Positions 44,265 to 46,158 of a DNA stretch of 46,158 nucleotides are shown here, in pieces. The translations under genes and the position numbers were made by a program. Under the pieces are notes generated by a model. The model worked only from the letters and a program-made list of their open reading frames with translations. It was not told the DNA's origin and ran no database searches. The stretch's first letter is position 1. Each line of letters starts with the position of its first letter. Source of the stretch: Pandoraea sp. ASV26 (GTDB taxonomy: Bacteria > Pseudomonadota > Gammaproteobacteria > Burkholderiales > Burkholderiaceae); assembly GCF_016428915.1 (NCBI RefSeq), contig NZ_JAELTP010000039.1, positions 1-46,158 of the forward strand, given 5' to 3'.

Positions 44265-44638
44265 ATTGGGTCGATGAGTCGCTGTCATTCGGGGGCTTTC
44301 TCAGCGGATAGGGGCGCCTCGCATATTGCACAGGTGATGGCTGATATTACGGTTACCGAATCGATCGCGTTACAGACGCATATGTCGTGAATTTCATGTG
44401 TTGCAAGCGCACCACTGCTGTGCGAAATGTGTCATTAACGTGTCAGAATGCCGTCGCTTCACCGATCATCAGCGGTGCTTTTTCCTTCGCAGGAGAGCAC
44501 CGCTAGTCATTTGTTAAGCACTCCATGGCATATGCGGTTGCAGCAAATTCGTCCCGGGGGACGTGAGCAACTGGCGTCGACATGGGATGTCCGCTGTGGC
44601 GGGCAAAAAAATATAAGACCACTATCAAAGAGGAAAAC

Positions 44639-45814
44639 ATGAAGCGCTTCCAACTCACGGCGCTGGCGGTTGCCAGCTTTGCCGTCGCCTCGCCGGCGAT
44701 GGCGCAGAGTAACGTCACGCTCTACGGTGTGATCGACGCGGGTATCGGTTACGTCAACAATGTCGCCAGCGGTCTGAATGGCAAGGGGGCTCACAACATC
44801 CAGGCCGTGAGCGGCATCGGCCAGGGCAACCGTTGGGGCCTGAAGGGTTCGGAAGATCTGGGTGGCGGCTTGAAGGCGGTGTTCGTGTTGGAAAACGGCT
44901 TTAGCCTGACCAACGGCGGTCTGCTGCAAAACAGCCGCATGTTCGGCCGTCAGGCATATGTGGGCTTGCAGAGTGCACAAGCTGGCGCCGTGACGATCGG
45001 CCGTCAGTACGATTCCGTGGTTGATTTCGTGAGTCCGATCACGTCGGCCAAGCAGTGGGCCACGCAATACGGCGCGCACATTGGCGACATCGATAACCTG
45101 TACAACTCGTTCCGCGTCAACAACTCGGTCAAGTACACGAGCGCGAACTACAGCGGGTTCTCGTTCGGCGCGTTGTACGGTTTCAGCAATGAACCCAACA
45201 CCGGCAACGGCACGGGTTTCTCGCATAACAATGCATTCAGCCTGGGCGCATCGTATGCCAACGGTCCGCTCACGGCGGCGCTCGGCTACATGCACCTGGC
45301 AAGCCCCGGTACGGCCAACGCTGGCGGTGCCGTGTCGAACGATTACTCGAGTGCTACCGACATCTTCTACACGAGCGCTGTCGACAAGCACGATATCGCG
45401 GCGGCGGGCGTTTCGTACCAGATTCAGGCTGCGACCCTCGGCTTCGTGTACAGCTATGCCAAGGTGCGCTACACGAATCAGTCGTCGATTCGTGTGAACA
45501 CGTTCGAACTGAACGGCAAGTATCAGGTGACGCCGAACCTGCTGGGCGGTCTGGCCTTTATTTACAGCGATGGCAGCGTGAGCGGTGCGAACGCTCTGTC
45601 GGGTATCAGCAAGGGCACGAAGCCGCGCTGGTTCCAGGTCAACCTGGGCGGCGTGTACTCGTTCAGCAAGCGCACGGAGTCGTACCTGACGGGGGTTTAT
45701 CAGCGCGCGACGGGTGACGCTGTCGTTGCCGCGATCGACAACGTGGGCGGCCCGACGGGTGACGGCGGCCAGTCGCAGATCGCCGTGATTGCTGGCCTGC
45801 GTCACAAGTTCTAA
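44639..45814 (+). CDS. Gram-negative trimeric porin
   Basis: Encodes 391 aa. A signal peptide ends SPAMAQ (about residue 22) and the mature start SNVTLYGVIDAGIGYVNN is the first beta strand of betaproteobacterial porins. GNRWGLKGSEDLGGGLKAVF, YSGFSFGALYGFSN and the final LRHKF (terminal Phe for BAM recognition) are typical. The start ATG follows AGAGGAAAAC. It forms an outer-membrane general or substrate-selective channel; many paralogues exist in the family, so no symbol is given. Confidence 0.92.
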   Translation: MKRFQLTALAVASFAVASPAMAQSNVTLYGVIDAGIGYVNNVASGLNGKGAHNIQAVSGIGQGNRWGLKGSEDLGGGLKAVFVLENGFSLTNGGLLQNSRMFGRQAYVGLQSAQAGAVTIGRQYDSVVDFVSPITSAKQWATQYGAHIGDIDNLYNSFRVNNSVKYTSANYSGFSFGALYGFSNEPNTGNGTGFSHNNAFSLGASYANGPLTAALGYMHLASPGTANAGGAVSNDYSSATDIFYTSAVDKHDIAAAGVSYQIQAATLGFVYSYAKVRYTNQSSIRVNTFELNGKYQVTPNLLGGLAFIYSDGSVSGANALSGISKGTKPRWFQVNLGGVYSFSKRTESYLTGVYQRATGDAVVAAIDNVGGPTGDGGQSQIAVIAGLRHKF

Positions 45815-46158
45815 GCGGGTTTTCGGGCCGATTTACGCAGTATTCCGGCTTGAACAGGGGGGGGAGGCAGACGCCTTTCCCCGGGCTTCAACGGGCCTCG
45901 TCGTCTGCCGGCGGGGCCCGTTTGGGATTGGGGGCGGTCGGATATTGTGCATTTCATGCATTTTCTGTGTATAATCACGACCTTGTCCAATTATGGGCAT
46001 TGCGGGGAGTGGCGCTCACTGACGAACGATGGGTGTGCTGCTTCGCCATCAATCAACCGTTCAGCCAGTCTGGAAGGCGCGATGCGGGGTTCGCGGTGAG
46101 CGAGCTGTGCATTTAATGCCAATCGGGAGATCGCCGAGGAGGTGAGTCGCGGTCCCGC
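45815..46158. other. porin downstream region
   Basis: No gene is supported. An inverted repeat AACGGGCC / GGCCCGTT (45890-45897 and 45915-45922) may end the porin transcript. TATAAT at 45970-45975 is a candidate -10 box for a gene beyond the window; its -35 is unclear. Confidence 0.4.

Overview
The window looks like a chromosome segment of a high-GC betaproteobacterium of the Burkholderiaceae. Pandoraea is my best guess, from the gene order yhbY-rlmE-ftsH-folP-glmM-pst/pho-ppk-ppx, the Burkholderia-type porin and the codon use. I could run no database search, so genus and family names come from recognition of sequence and context.

Region 1 (1-19.5 kb) is conserved core. It holds the tail of a DUF4149 membrane protein, yhbY, the 23S rRNA methyltransferase rlmE, the protease ftsH, folP and glmM. 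A complete phosphate unit follows: pstSCAB, phoU, phoB and phoR on the + strand, then polyphosphate kinase (ppk, - strand) and exopolyphosphatase (ppx, + strand) from a divergent region. Pho-box-like sites precede pstS and ppk. An OlsB-like acyltransferase, a SixA-type phosphatase and tRNA-Pro(TGG) close the core block.

Region 2 (19460-33835) is an integrated filamentous (inovirus-type) prophage bounded by a perfect 48-bp direct repeat of the tRNA-Pro 3' end. Leftward genes, in order of transcription: a tandemly duplicated ssDNA-binding protein, three small unknowns, a small membrane protein, a pVIII-like coat protein, two tiny membrane proteins (one of 29 aa), a TspB/pIII-like adsorption protein, a DUF2523/pVI-like protein, a Zot/pI-like ATPase, a secretin, an HUH replication initiator, a DUF4224 protein and a tyrosine integrase. 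Divergent rightward genes are an XRE repressor with an array of GAGACA/TGTCTC operator half-sites, a membrane-anchored DUF2726 protein, an AT-rich two-gene cassette of unknown function, and a ParD/ParE toxin-antitoxin pair just inside attR. The two-gene cassette (31078-32455) is the best candidate for an undescribed system.

Region 3 (33.8-43.5 kb) is a graveyard of older mobile DNA: a frameshifted DUF6387-like gene, an AlpA-like regulator, a primase fragment joined head-on to a DUF932 fragment, a lipoprotein with an LprI-like domain, an HTH repressor, and a second integrase relic related to the prophage integrase. An intact IS3-family element lies beside that relic and an internally deleted one disrupts it. 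Next come a divergent HxlR regulator/quinone oxidoreductase pair, a siderophore-interacting-protein fragment, an IS5-type transposase relic, a cold-shock gene with a small partner, and a possible MscS relic.

Region 4 (43.5-46.2 kb) returns to core-like DNA with a lysine/alanine-rich histone-H1-like protein and a 16-strand-type porin.
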